Below, in pieces: positions 17,488 through 26,657 of a stretch of DNA of 46,606 nucleotides. The first letter of the stretch is position 1. Each line of letters opens with the position of its first letter. The translations under genes and the position numbers were made by a program. The stretch comes from Pseudomonadota bacterium (GTDB taxonomy: Bacteria > Pseudomonadota > Alphaproteobacteria > Caulobacterales > Caulobacteraceae): NCBI GenBank assembly GCA_019348195.1, contig JAHWJX010000015.1, positions 1 through 46,606 of the forward strand, given 5' to 3'. The notes below the pieces were generated by a model. That model searched no databases, was not told the DNA's origin, and saw only the letters and a list, made by a program, of their open reading frames with translations.

Positions 17488-18972
17488 TCAGGCGGCCTGT
17501 CGGGCCGGCGCCAGGGGCTGGAGGAGCGGAAGCGTCAAGGTGAAGGTCGACCCCCGGCCCGGCGCGCTTACGGCCGTCAACTCGCCACCCATCAACTCGC
17601 TCAGGCTCCGAGAGATCGCGAGGCCCAGCCCGCTGCCGCCGTAGCGACGGGTGATGGAGCCGTCCGCTTGCTCGAACCGGGTGAACAGCCGTGCGCCGGT
17701 GGCCTGATCAAACCCTACGCCCGTATCCTGGACCTCAAAGGTGAAGGTCCGGGTGGGGCCTTCGCCTCCCGGTCGGACCCGGAACGCCACTTCGCCCTGA
17801 TGGGTGAACTTCACCGCGTTGCTCAACAGATTGGTCCAAACCTGCCGAAGCCTGAGATGGTCCCCCTCGACCACGCACTCCGCATCAGGCGGCAGCGTCA
17901 GGCTGAAGCTCAAGCCCTTCTCCCTGGCCTGCATCTCGGCCAGGGCGGTCGCGGCGCGTATGCAGCTTGCGAGGTGAAAGGGTTCGCTGCGGATCTCCAG
18001 CTTGCCGGATTCGACGCGGGCCAGGTCGAGGATGTCGGAAAGCAAGTGCTCCAGGGTGACGGCCGAGGACTCGATCACCCCGACCATCTCCCTCTGCTTG
18101 GGATCCAGCCGAGTGCCCCCGAGCACACTGGCCACCCCGACGACGCCGTTCAGCGGCGTACGAAGTTCGTGGCTCATATTGGCCAGGAACTCGCTTTTGG
18201 CGCGGCTGGACGCTTCGGCGCGATCGCGCTCAAGCTCCAAGGCCTCGATCAGGCCGGCGCGGCTGATAGCCCGGAGCGCGACCGCCCCCACCGTGGCGGC
18301 CCCGGCCAGGAGCAAGGCGCCCAGGCCGCCGAGCGCCCATAGGACGACCTCGCTTTCGCGCGCCGCCTGGCGTTGCGCGTCCAGGGTTTCCGCCAGGGTG
18401 CGCTCCTCCTCTGCGATGATCAGCTGGAGAATCTCACGAGCCCGGTCCTGGCTAGCTTTTCCGCGACCCTGGGCGACCGTGTCCGAAGCGGACTGCAGTT
18501 CGCCGCGCCGCACCATTTCGACCACCGCCCCGTAATTGCGGAGCCCTTCATCGATGACGGTGCGCAACTGGGCGAAACGCCGTTCCTGCACGGCCGAAGC
18601 GTGCGTCAGCTTCGCCAGCTCCCGCAGATGGGTTTCAAGCTCCGGTCTGCCGATGTGGTAGGGCGCCAGAAAGCTCGGGTCGCGCGTCAGAAGATAGCCG
18701 CGCTCACCGCGTTGAACGTCCTGGAAGGACTTCACCACCCGCTCGGCGGCCAAGAGAACCCGCACCTGCTGAACGCGTCCAGCATCGGCCTGCCGCTGGC
18801 GCTCGAAGGCGCGTTCTCCCACCACGATCAGAAAGGCGACAACCAGGGCCAAGGCCGCCACGAACACGGCGCCGACCATCCAAAGTCGATCCACGCGCCT
18901 GGAGGCCCGCTTCTTCGCCGTGGATCGAACGGGCGCTGAGGGGCTGGCGTGATCCGAGTTGGGGTCGAACAT
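17488..18972 (-). CDS. sensor histidine kinase with CHASE3-type periplasmic domain
   Basis: This 494-residue membrane kinase has a basic N-terminus and a membrane span at about 31-51. A helical sensor region follows (about 55-200, with QDVQRGERGYLLTRDPSFLAP typical of CHASE3), then a second span at 208-233. A short linker leads to HisKA with FLANMSHELRTPLNG (phosphorylated His268) and a HATPase domain with NLLSNAVKF, DTGVGF and GSGLGLAISRSL. There is no receiver domain, so it needs a separate partner regulator; two candidates lie in this window at 26627 and 27691. Its kinase core closely resembles that of the hybrid kinase at 22643. The ATG at 18972 is chosen, with GGGA seven bases ahead; the frame stays open 54 bases further upstream. 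Confidence 0.9.
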   Translation of the reverse strand: MFDPNSDHASPSAPVRSTAKKRASRRVDRLWMVGAVFVAALALVVAFLIVVGERAFERQRQADAGRVQQVRVLLAAERVVKSFQDVQRGERGYLLTRDPSFLAPYHIGRPELETHLRELAKLTHASAVQERRFAQLRTVIDEGLRNYGAVVEMVRRGELQSASDTVAQGRGKASQDRAREILQLIIAEEERTLAETLDAQRQAARESEVVLWALGGLGALLLAGAATVGAVALRAISRAGLIEALELERDRAEASSRAKSEFLANMSHELRTPLNGVVGVASVLGGTRLDPKQREMVGVIESSAVTLEHLLSDILDLARVESGKLEIRSEPFHLASCIRAATALAEMQAREKGLSFSLTLPPDAECVVEGDHLRLRQVWTNLLSNAVKFTHQGEVAFRVRPGGEGPTRTFTFEVQDTGVGFDQATGARLFTRFEQADGSITRRYGGSGLGLAISRSLSELMGGELTAVSAPGRGSTFTLTLPLLQPLAPARQAA

Positions 18973-19107
18973 TTGTATTCCCGGCCGCGCACGCCAACGG
19001 TTACGCGCCGGAGACTCCGCTCGCACCTGCGCCGTTCAACCTTCACGTGAACCTGTGGAATCTAGGTAAATACCCCGGCGTGAAAGGTCCCACAGGACGC
19101 TTCGCGC

Positions 19108-19698
19108 CTAGGGCCGGCCGCCGCAAGGCTGTCGTGATCGGACCGTTCTGAACGTCACGGACCAACGCAGGGCGTCCACCGCTGGAATGCTGTGCTCCCA
19201 ATCCGACCGCGCCGCGCCCTGCAGGGCATAGGCGGACCGCGGCTCGGCCGTGAACGAGCGTCGCTCCCACCCCGCCCCCGCGCGGCGTCGCAGGCGGAAG
19301 GTGCATGGCGCCCCCAGCGACACGCCCACCACCTCGCCGAACTCCGGCCGGTCCTTGTGCCAGCCGATCGCGGCGCCCGGCGCGTACTCGGTCAGGAGCG
19401 CGTGCTCCAGCCGGGCCCCCTCTACGCCCAGGAAGGCCGCTGCGTGGTCCCGCAAGGGCAGCAGGAAGCCGGGCATTGGATCCGCCGCCGCGAGTCTCCC
19501 CTGCGAGAAGTCGTACCGCCAGCCGAACGACACCACGCGTCGCCGCCCTTCGTAGCCCCGGAACTGAAAGGGCTCGAACGGCAGCTCGGCGAACCGTTCG
19601 ATCAGGTCCCCTTCCTCGCCAGGGGGGATGAACTCGGCTTGGAGCCGCATGCCTTCCGGCAGCCGAGAAGGTGAATCGAACAGTCCAGGCTGGCTCAC
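19108..19698 (-). CDS. AlkB-like 2-oxoglutarate/Fe(II) dioxygenase
   Basis: This 196-residue protein has the AlkB fold. The iron ligands are His114 and Asp116 in [11 protein letters not shown] and His169 in WEHSIPAV. The 2-oxoglutarate-binding arginines are in RWSVTFRT (Arg178 and Arg184). The nucleotide-recognition lid region [19 protein letters not shown] is also present. Family members remove alkyl groups from DNA or RNA bases; homologues of this size are annotated as alpha-ketoglutarate-dependent dioxygenases. The start is GTG at 19698, supported by GGAG five bases ahead; an earlier GTG at 19731 has no such site. No LexA or Ada box is visible upstream. The gene is alone, divergent from the FAH-family gene. 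Confidence 0.88.
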   Translation of the reverse strand: MSQPGLFDSPSRLPEGMRLQAEFIPPGEEGDLIERFAELPFEPFQFRGYEGRRRVVSFGWRYDFSQGRLAAADPMPGFLLPLRDHAAAFLGVEGARLEHALLTEYAPGAAIGWHKDRPEFGEVVGVSLGAPCTFRLRRRAGAGWERRSFTAEPRSAYALQGAARSDWEHSIPAVDALRWSVTFRTVRSRQPCGGRP

Positions 19699-19895
19699 GC
19701 CGTCTCCAAGGGTGCCGGATCGAGCCCGCACACCGGCTCCGCGCGCAAGTGGTTGACCCGCGGGGAACAGGGCTCCGGCCGAGCGACTCGCACCGAGGGT
19801 CAGCCCGCGTCAAGCCGAGGGCGCCCGCGGTCGAGCCACAGAGGCCAGCGCAGGAACTGGACTCTCTAGAGCCTTCAGACGCACAAACGCGGCCC

Positions 19896-20576
19896 ATGGA
19901 CTACGTCATCCCCGCCCCGCCTCGCCCAGCCGTTCCGGTCGAAGGCGGCGGTCTGTTCCCTGTGCGCCGCATCTGGTGCGTGGGCCGCAACTACGCCGCC
20001 CACGCCCGTGAGATGGGCCATGACGACCGCGAGCCGCCCTTTTTCTTCGCCAAGCCGGCCGACGCCGTGGTGCCTCGGGGCGGCGACATCCCATACCCGC
20101 CGGACACCGCCGATCTGCACCATGAGGTGGAGCTGGTGCTGGCGATGGGGCAGGGCGGGCGCGACATCGCCGCGGCCACCGCTCTGGACCACGTCTGGGG
20201 CTACGCTGCAGGCCTCGACCTGACCCGCCGTGACCTTCAGGCCGAGGCGAAAAAGGCAGGTCGCCCATGGGACCTCGCCAAGGGCTTTGACCGCTCGGCC
20301 CCTACTTCCGACATCCGCCCCGTCTCGGCCGGCGGTCATGTCCGATCCGGCCGCATCACGCTGTCCATCGACGGCCAGATCCGGCAGAACGCCGACATCG
20401 CCGACATGACCTGGAGCCCCGCGGAGGTCATCGCGGCCTTGTCCCGGTCCGTGGAGCTCGCCCCCGGCGACCTCATCTTCACCGGCACCCCTGAGGGCGT
20501 GGGCCCCATCGGCCGCGGCCAGCTCGTCTCGGCCCACATCGACGGCCTGCAGGACCTTTCGATGCGGTTGGTCTGA
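19896..20576 (+). CDS. fumarylacetoacetate hydrolase family protein
   Basis: This 226-residue protein is the short, single-domain FAH type. [16 protein letters not shown] opens the fold. The metal ligands are the Glu pair in [12 protein letters not shown] and the Asp in [28 protein letters not shown] near the end is the conserved substrate loop. Bacterial homologues of this length act as acylpyruvate hydrolases, fumarylpyruvate hydrolases or oxaloacetate decarboxylases; which applies here cannot be decided. The ATG at 19896 is chosen as it sits right before the conserved domain, although the frame is open further upstream. The stop codon abuts the GTG of the next gene, implying coupled translation. 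Confidence 0.9.
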   Translation: MDYVIPAPPRPAVPVEGGGLFPVRRIWCVGRNYAAHAREMGHDDREPPFFFAKPADAVVPRGGDIPYPPDTADLHHEVELVLAMGQGGRDIAAATALDHVWGYAAGLDLTRRDLQAEAKKAGRPWDLAKGFDRSAPTSDIRPVSAGGHVRSGRITLSIDGQIRQNADIADMTWSPAEVIAALSRSVELAPGDLIFTGTPEGVGPIGRGQLVSAHIDGLQDLSMRLV

Positions 20577-21548
20577 GTGGCGCTGGTCCAGGTGATCGTG
20601 GTCGCCTGGAACAGCGGCGCCCACCTCCAGCGCTGCATGGATGCGCTCGCCGCCCAGACCGTCACCGACTGGGAGGCGGTGGTCTGGGACAATGCCTCGA
20701 CCGATGGCGCGGTGGATCGCCTCCGCCTGCCGCCCAACACCGAGGTGGTGCGCTCGGCCCTCAACCTCGGCTTCGCCGCCGCCAACAACCGCGCCGCCGA
20801 GCGATCGGAGAGCCGCTGGATCGCAGCCCTCAACCCGGACGCCTTTCCCGAACCCGACTGGCTGGAGCAATTGCTGGCCACCGCCGAACGGCACAAGGCC
20901 GAGGCGGCGGCCTCTCTCCAGCTTGACGACGCCGACCCGTCCATCCTCGACGGGGCAGGGGACAGCATGAGCATCTTCGGAATCGGCTGGCGCGGCGGCT
21001 ACGGCTATCCCCGCACGACCGCCCCGACGGAGGAGGCCGAGGTCTTCTCCCCTTGCGCGGCGGCCGCCCTTTATCGTCGCGACGTCTGGCGCGAGCTGGA
21101 GGGGTTCGACGAACGCTTTTTCGCCTATTTCGAAGACGTCGATCTGGGCTTCCGAATCCGCCTGCGCGGTGGCCGCACCGTGTTCAGCCCCCGGGCCGTG
21201 GTCCGGCACGTCGGCTCCGCCTCCAGCCGGACCGTATCCGGCTTCGCCGAGCGCCATGGCGCGCGCAACCGCCTGTGGACCTTCGCTCGCGACATGCCCC
21301 TGCTGCTGATGCCGCTCGCGCTGCCGCTGCACCTCGCCGCCACGGCCTTTGTGCTGGTCCGCAGCCCCGACGCCGTGTCCCGGCAGGCCCGCCTCGCGGG
21401 CCTGGGCGAAGGCCTCCGCGGCCTCCGGCCGTTTCTGGCCGAGCGCCGCCGCTGGCGGTCGAAGCGCCCCCTTGCCATCGCCCGCGCGCTCGCGTGGAGT
21501 CCCCAAGCGGTTCGCCGCCGCCGCCCCGTCACCCGGAGCTTGTCATGA
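20577..21548 (+). CDS. glycosyltransferase family 2 (rhamnosyltransferase-like)
   Basis: This 323-residue GT2 enzyme opens with VQVIVVAWNSGAHLQRCMDAL. The nucleotide-sugar Asp is in VVWDNASTDG and the metal-binding motif is in AALNPDAFPEPDWLE. FDERFFAYFEDVDLGFRIRL carries the catalytic base region (the ED motif). The last 100 or so residues contain a hydrophobic segment (LLLMPLALPLHLAATAFVLV) that may dock it to the inner membrane, as in O-antigen rhamnosyltransferases. The GTG start follows directly on the FAH stop codon, and its own TGA overlaps the next ATG (ATGA, 21545-21548). It is odd to find a glycosyltransferase coupled between two small-molecule hydrolases, far from the glycan cluster at 8267-12119. 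Confidence 0.88.
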   Translation: MALVQVIVVAWNSGAHLQRCMDALAAQTVTDWEAVVWDNASTDGAVDRLRLPPNTEVVRSALNLGFAAANNRAAERSESRWIAALNPDAFPEPDWLEQLLATAERHKAEAAASLQLDDADPSILDGAGDSMSIFGIGWRGGYGYPRTTAPTEEAEVFSPCAAAALYRRDVWRELEGFDERFFAYFEDVDLGFRIRLRGGRTVFSPRAVVRHVGSASSRTVSGFAERHGARNRLWTFARDMPLLLMPLALPLHLAATAFVLVRSPDAVSRQARLAGLGEGLRGLRPFLAERRRWRSKRPLAIARALAWSPQAVRRRRPVTRSLS

Positions 21549-22606
21549 TCCGCGCTCTCGCCCTCCTCGCCGCCCTGCTGGCGGGATCCTGCGCCACCGT
21601 CCCGCGGCCCCGCGCCGAGTGGTCGCTCGCGATCCATGGCGGGGCCGGCGTGATTGAGCGCGCCCAGATGGACGCGGCCACCGAGGCCGCCTACCGCGCC
21701 GCCATGAACGCCGCCCTGGACCGCGGCTCCGCCGTCCTGGCCCGCGGCGGCTCCTCCCTCGACGCCGTGGAGGCCGTGATCACCGGCATGGAGGAGGACC
21801 CGCTGTTCAACGCCGGCCGCGGGGCCGTCTTCACCGCCGAGGGGCGCAACGAGCTGGACGCCTCCATCATGGACGGCGCCACGCTCAAGGCGGGCGCCGT
21901 GGCCGGCCTCACCCGCGTGCGCCATCCCATCACCCTGGCCCGCCGCGTTATGGAGCGCTCGCCCCACGTCATGCTGATCGGTGCGGGCGCGGAGGAGTTC
22001 GCCGGCACCCAGGGCCTGGAGTTCGTGCCGCCCTCCTTCTTCTTCACCGAACGTCGCTGGCAGGGGTTGGAGCGCCAGCTCCGCCAGCAGAACCTGCCGG
22101 TTCCGCCCCGCCCGCAAGGCGCGTCCGCCCCCGGCGCTCATGCCCCTGGTTCCGGGCTGGCCCTGGCCGACGACTCCGACCGCAAGTTCGGCACCGTGGG
22201 CGTGGTCGCGCTGGACCGGGCCGGCCGCCTCGCCGCCGGCACCTCCACCGGGGGCACCACCGGCAAGCGTTTCGGTCGCGTGGGGGACGCCCCCATCATC
22301 GGCGCGGGCACCTATGCGTCTAACCGCGCCTGTGCGGTTTCCGCGACCGGCACCGGCGAGTTCTTCATTCGCCTGTCCGTGGCTCGCTCCATCTGCGCCC
22401 TGGTTGAGCACCGCGGCATGAGCGCCCAGGCAGCCGCGGACCAGGTGATCCAGCGCGACCTGACCGCTATTGGCGGCGATGGCGGCGTCATCGTCATCTC
22501 GCCCCGGGGCGAGGCCGGCTGGAGCTACAACACGCCCGGCATGTACCGCGCCCGCGCCAGCGCAGACGGAACCCGGTCGGTGGGGATCTTCAAAGACGAA
22601 CCTTGA
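21545..22606 (+). CDS. isoaspartyl peptidase/L-asparaginase (Ntn hydrolase), exported
   Basis: This 353-residue protein has a signal peptide with a lipobox-like LAGSC at residues 12-16, so it is probably a periplasmic or membrane-anchored protein. The mature enzyme is a plant-type asparaginase. SLAIHGGAGVI is the N-terminal hallmark. The autocleavage and nucleophile Thr217 is in KFGTVGVVALD, and GTSTGGTTGKRFGRVGDAPI is the substrate-binding stretch. It cleaves itself into two subunits and removes isoaspartyl dipeptides or asparagine amide. A spacer of about 50 residues rich in Pro/Ala precedes the cleavage site. It is translated from an ATG overlapping the stop of the glycosyltransferase gene. 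Confidence 0.93.
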   Translation: MIRALALLAALLAGSCATVPRPRAEWSLAIHGGAGVIERAQMDAATEAAYRAAMNAALDRGSAVLARGGSSLDAVEAVITGMEEDPLFNAGRGAVFTAEGRNELDASIMDGATLKAGAVAGLTRVRHPITLARRVMERSPHVMLIGAGAEEFAGTQGLEFVPPSFFFTERRWQGLERQLRQQNLPVPPRPQGASAPGAHAPGSGLALADDSDRKFGTVGVVALDRAGRLAAGTSTGGTTGKRFGRVGDAPIIGAGTYASNRACAVSATGTGEFFIRLSVARSICALVEHRGMSAQAAADQVIQRDLTAIGGDGGVIVISPRGEAGWSYNTPGMYRARASADGTRSVGIFKDEP

Positions 22607-22642
22607 GCTCCGGGCCCAGGCCCGAGCCCACCCTCCGAACGA

Positions 22643-24688
22643 TCAGACGGCCTCGCGCAGCGCCACCTGCTCGGCGATCTCGCCCAGCGCGCTCAGAAGC
22701 ACAGACGCCGTGATCGGCTTGGTCAGGTGTTTGTCCGCCCCCGCCGCCAGGGAGGCGTCCACATGCTCGCCCATGGCGTTCGCGCTGAGCGTGAACACGG
22801 GCAAGCGGGGGGAGCGCGTAGAGCGCTCATGCGCCCGAATCGCCCGGATTGCGGTGAGCCCGTCCATCACGGGCATCTGCATGTCCATGAGCACCACGTC
22901 GAAGCGCTCCGTCATCGCCGCCTGCACCGCCTCCTCGCCGTTCTCCACCGTGGTCAAATCCACGCCCAGAGGGGCCAGCATCAACTCCACCACCTTTTGG
23001 TTGATGGGATGATCCTCCGCCAGCAGCACGCGCAAGGGCCGCGCCTCCGTGCTCACAAAGGCCGGCGCTTCCTCCCATTCCGGCCCGGGCGCCGCGTCGG
23101 CGCGGGCCATGGGCAGCTCGAGCGTGAAGGTTGCGCCCCTGCCGCGCTCGGCCGAGGCGTCCAGCCGTCCTCCCATGAGCTCGGCGAGGTCGCGCGAGAT
23201 CGCCAGCCCCAGGCCCGTGCCGCCGAACTGACGTGTGATGGAGCCGTCCTCCTGCTCAAAGCGACCGAACAACCGCTCCTTGCATTCGGCCTCGAAGCCC
23301 ACGCCCGTGTCGGAGACCGAGAAGGTGAACTTCGGCGGCGAGACCTCGTCGTCCACCGCCACCAACAAGCTCACTGCGCCTGCCCCGGTGAATTTCACCG
23401 CATTGCTGAGCAGGTTGTAGAGGATCTGTTTCAGCCGCCCGGAGTCGCCCACCACCGCGCCTTCCGCGGCGGGATCGATGCGGACCTCGAAGGCCAGGCC
23501 CTTCTCCCGGGCGCGCAATTCCGACAGGGCCGCCGTGGCGCGCACCGTGTCGCCGAGGACAAACGGCTCCGCCTCGATCACGATGCGCCCTGACTCCACC
23601 CGGGACAGGTCGAGAACGTCGGACAGCAGCCGCTCCAGGGTTTCGGCCGAGCTCTCGATAATGCGCACCATCTCCTGTTGGCTTTCCGACAGCGGCGTGC
23701 GCGCCAGCACCTGGGCCACCCCCGTCACCCCATTCAGGGGCGTGCGGATCTCGTGGCTCATGTTCGCCAGGAACTCGCCCTTGGCGCGGCTGGCGGCCTC
23801 CGCTTGATCGCGGGCGTCGGCCATGGCCTCCTCGGCCTGCTTGCTCGCCGTTACATCGAACTGGGCGGCGATCATGGCGTCGCGGTTCTCGTAGCGCATG
23901 GCCTGCACGTAGGGCCGCACATGGATTTCCGAACCGTCCGCGCGCACCTGCCGCCAGACGCGAACGCCTTGGTACTGGCCGGCGCCGTATAGCTTCGCGT
24001 GCTCGACTAGCGCCGCATGCTCCTCGGGCGCGTAGAGGTCCATCAAGGACATGCTCAGGAACTGCTCGCGGGAGTAGCCGTAGTGAACGATCGCCGCCTC
24101 GTTCACGGCGATAAAGGCGCGGGTTTCGCGATCGGTCACCCACATCGGCACCGGATTGTCCGCGAACATCAAGCGCAGCGAGGCTTCGCGCGCCTTGAGC
24201 TCGGTGATGTCTTCGCAGATCGACACCACGCCGCCATCGGCGCTGCGCCGCTCCAGGATGCGCAGCCAGTGGCCCTTGTTCTCCTGCTCGAGAACCGCCT
24301 CGCCCGCACGTCGACGCGCGAGGCGCTCCTCCAGCCACTCCGCTTCGCGGCCCTCGGCTTCGGGGTAGACGCCGCTGTTCAGCCCCGCTTCCAGCAGTTC
24401 GCGGAAGCTCGCGCCGGGCTGGAGCATGCCGCCGCCTTCATCATTCAGTTCGGCGTAGCGCCGGTTCCAGACCACGATCCGGTCCTCGGCGTCGTAGAAG
24501 GCCAACCCCTCGGGGAGCGCCTCGATGACGTCGCGCAGCTTGGTTTCATGCGCCCGGTTGCGCCGGCCGCTCCGCATCCGGAGATAGCCTACGAACCCCG
24601 CCACCTCGAGCAGCACGCAGCCGAATGCGGCTAGGGCGACAGTGCGCCAGTCGTGGCCCTCGGCGACGTGGGTTAGTCCGTCCAGCAA
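22643..24688 (-). CDS. PAS-containing hybrid histidine kinase with receiver domain
   Basis: This 681-residue hybrid kinase starts with one membrane span at about 18-37. A first PAS domain occupies about 48-165 (LPEGLAFYDAEDRIVVWNRRYAELN) and a second about 170-285 (NPVPMWVTDRETRAFIAVNEAA). HisKA has FLANMSHEIRTPLNG with His312, then HATPase (NLLSNAVKF, DTGVGF, GTGLGLAISRDL). The receiver domain has acidic residues at EDH, phosphoacceptor Asp602 (VVLMDMQMPVMDG) and Lys657 (KHLTKP). It should phosphorylate its own receiver and pass phosphate to an Hpt protein, which is not in the window. The start is TTG, supported by AGAGGG just upstream. It is divergent from the transporter gene at 24830. Confidence 0.93.
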   Translation of the reverse strand: MLDGLTHVAEGHDWRTVALAAFGCVLLEVAGFVGYLRMRSGRRNRAHETKLRDVIEALPEGLAFYDAEDRIVVWNRRYAELNDEGGGMLQPGASFRELLEAGLNSGVYPEAEGREAEWLEERLARRRAGEAVLEQENKGHWLRILERRSADGGVVSICEDITELKAREASLRLMFADNPVPMWVTDRETRAFIAVNEAAIVHYGYSREQFLSMSLMDLYAPEEHAALVEHAKLYGAGQYQGVRVWRQVRADGSEIHVRPYVQAMRYENRDAMIAAQFDVTASKQAEEAMADARDQAEAASRAKGEFLANMSHEIRTPLNGVTGVAQVLARTPLSESQQEMVRIIESSAETLERLLSDVLDLSRVESGRIVIEAEPFVLGDTVRATAALSELRAREKGLAFEVRIDPAAEGAVVGDSGRLKQILYNLLSNAVKFTGAGAVSLLVAVDDEVSPPKFTFSVSDTGVGFEAECKERLFGRFEQEDGSITRQFGGTGLGLAISRDLAELMGGRLDASAERGRGATFTLELPMARADAAPGPEWEEAPAFVSTEARPLRVLLAEDHPINQKVVELMLAPLGVDLTTVENGEEAVQAAMTERFDVVLMDMQMPVMDGLTAIRAIRAHERSTRSPRLPVFTLSANAMGEHVDASLAAGADKHLTKPITASVLLSALGEIAEQVALREAV

Positions 24689-24829
24689 GGCCGCCCTCTG
24701 TTTTCGCTGAATGGCAGATTAGGACGGCCGAGCTTAACAATCGCTTCCTGCGCCGCGCTGGCCTATCGCCCCCCGACCCGGTTAGGTTCGGGAGAGGCGC
24801 CGCAGAGCGCGTGGGGAGACAGGCCGACC

Positions 24830-26485
24830 ATGACCGCAGCAGCCGCCGACGCCACGACCCCGCGCGCCAACCAGACGGGCCTGGTGGTGGCCGCTTCGGC
24901 CGCCGGGACCGCCTTCGAGTGGTACGACTTCTTCATCTTCGGCACGCTGACGGCGATCATCACGCGCAACTTCTTCACCGGCGTGGACGAGACCGTGGGC
25001 TTCATCCTGGCGCTGGCCACCTTCGGCGTGGGTTTCGGCGTCCGACCGCTGGGCGCCTTGTTCTTCGGCCGCATCGGCGATCGGCTGGGGCGCAAGGGGG
25101 CCTTTCTGCTCACCATCACCCTCATGGGCGTGGCCACGGTCGCCATCGGCGTCCTGCCCACCTACGAGGACATCGGCATCGCCGCTCCTATCCTGCTGGT
25201 GCTCATGCGCGTGATCCAGGGCTTCGCCCTGGGCGGCGAGTACGGCGGCGCCGCCATCTACGTCGCCGAGCATGCGCCGGACGCCAAGCGCGGCTTCCTA
25301 ACCAGCTGGATCAACGTCACCGCCGGCGTGGGCCTGATCCTGGCCCTGGGCGTGATTTTCGCCACCCGTACGGTGCTGGGCGAGGAGACCTTCGCCGACT
25401 GGGGCTGGCGTTTTCCCTTTATCCTCTCGGCGGCCCTGCTGGCCGTGTCCCTGCTGATCCGCATGCGCCTGGAGGAAAGCCCCGCCTTCACCCGAATGAA
25501 GTCGGAGCAGGGCGTCTCCAAGGCGCCCTTCACAGAAGCCTTCGGCCGCTGGCCCAACCTCCGTCTCGTCCTGCTGGCGCTGTTCGCCATCATGCTGGCT
25601 CAGGGCGCAGTCTGGTACGCGGGCCACTTCTACGCCCAGTTCTTCCTGGAACGGGTGCTCAAGGTGCCGGGCCCGGTCGTGAACGGCTTGCTGATCGCGG
25701 CTGTGGCGCTTTCCGCCCCGCTCTACGTCTTCTTCGGCTGGCTGTCCGATCGGGTGGGCCGCAAGCCCGTGATGCTGTTCGGCATGATCCTGTTCGTGAT
25801 CGTCGCCTTTCCTGGCTTCCGCTACATGAGCGCCGCGGCCAACCCCGCCCTGGTGGAGGCCTCCCAGCGCGCCCCGGTGGTGGTGACCGCGGCGGCCTCC
25901 GATCGTTCGACCCAGTTCGACCCCCTTGGCCGCAACAAGCCGGTGCTGGGCGGTGACGTGCTCACCCGGGCTCTGGCCGACGCCGGCGTTCCCTACAGGA
26001 CGGGTCCGGGCGTCGCCGGGCGCCCTGCGGTCGCGGTGGTCGGGGAAGGGGCCGTTCAGGCGCCCAGCCTCCTGGGTCTGCCGCCCGCCGAGGCCGAGGC
26101 CGCCCGTAAGCGGGTCGCCGCCGAGGTCCGGTCCGCCCTGACCGAGGCGGGCTATCCCGCCGCCGCCGATCCCGCCCGCATCAACAAGGGCGGGATCCTG
26201 GCCGTGCTGCTGGTCTTCATGGTGGCCGCCACCGCCCTCTACGGCCCCCAGGCGGCGGCGCTGGTTGAGCTCTTCCCCACCCGGGTGCGCTACACGGCGT
26301 TGAGCCTGCCCTATCATATCGGCACCGGCTGGGTCGGCGGCTTCCTGCCCTTCACCGCCTTCGCCATGGTGGCGGCCACCGGGGACCCTTACTTCGGCCT
26401 CTGGTATCCGGTGATTTTCACGACGATCTCGGTGGTGGTGAGCCTGTTCCTGCTACCGGAAACGCGAGGACGGACGCTGGATTGA
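24830..26485 (+). CDS. MFS transporter, metabolite:H+ symporter type, with large loop insert
   Basis: This 551-residue transporter has the metabolite:H+ symporter layout. FEWYDFFIFGTL lies in segment 1, FFGRIGDRLGRKG after segment 2, RVIQGFALGGEYGGAAIYVAEHAP in segment 4 with GFLTSW after it, and GWLSDRVGRKP between segments 8 and 9. It should import a carboxylate or similar metabolite with protons. The family is usually 420-450 residues. The excess is a soluble stretch at about 335-452, between segments 9 and 10, that is charged and Ala/Pro-rich. The gene's last 97 bases recur as a degenerate copy at 27469-27565. Confidence 0.9.
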   Translation: MTAAAADATTPRANQTGLVVAASAAGTAFEWYDFFIFGTLTAIITRNFFTGVDETVGFILALATFGVGFGVRPLGALFFGRIGDRLGRKGAFLLTITLMGVATVAIGVLPTYEDIGIAAPILLVLMRVIQGFALGGEYGGAAIYVAEHAPDAKRGFLTSWINVTAGVGLILALGVIFATRTVLGEETFADWGWRFPFILSAALLAVSLLIRMRLEESPAFTRMKSEQGVSKAPFTEAFGRWPNLRLVLLALFAIMLAQGAVWYAGHFYAQFFLERVLKVPGPVVNGLLIAAVALSAPLYVFFGWLSDRVGRKPVMLFGMILFVIVAFPGFRYMSAAANPALVEASQRAPVVVTAAASDRSTQFDPLGRNKPVLGGDVLTRALADAGVPYRTGPGVAGRPAVAVVGEGAVQAPSLLGLPPAEAEAARKRVAAEVRSALTEAGYPAAADPARINKGGILAVLLVFMVAATALYGPQAAALVELFPTRVRYTALSLPYHIGTGWVGGFLPFTAFAMVAATGDPYFGLWYPVIFTTISVVVSLFLLPETRGRTLD

Positions 26486-26531
26486 AGGGCGACCGCGAAC
26501 TCGGCGCCGTTCACCTCTTCGTCGGCGATAG

Positions 26532-26657
26532 CCGCTCTCGCGCACTTGCGATCTTGGCGAGAACCAGAAGCTCCACTCTGAGCTGGCGCTCGAAGCCTCA
26601 CGCCGGCGGTTGGAACGGCTGCTCCGTCACGACCCGGTACCGGCGGCTGCAGCCTGA
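26532..26657 (+). pseudogene. possible remnant of a GGDEF (diguanylate cyclase) gene
   Basis: In one frame this stretch reads ...ENQKLHSELALEAS and RRRLERLLRHDP before running into an unrelated tail and a TGA. A helix of the type RRLERLLRHDP is the standard lead-in to GGDEF domains, where LTGLPNR would follow; here the match ends at HDP, where the sequence enters the 3' end of the PilZ-receiver gene on the other strand. An upstream stretch in another frame (HLFVGDSRSRALAILAR) could belong to the same lost gene after a frameshift. There is no start codon or domain. The call rests on about 30 residues and is tentative. Confidence 0.3.
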
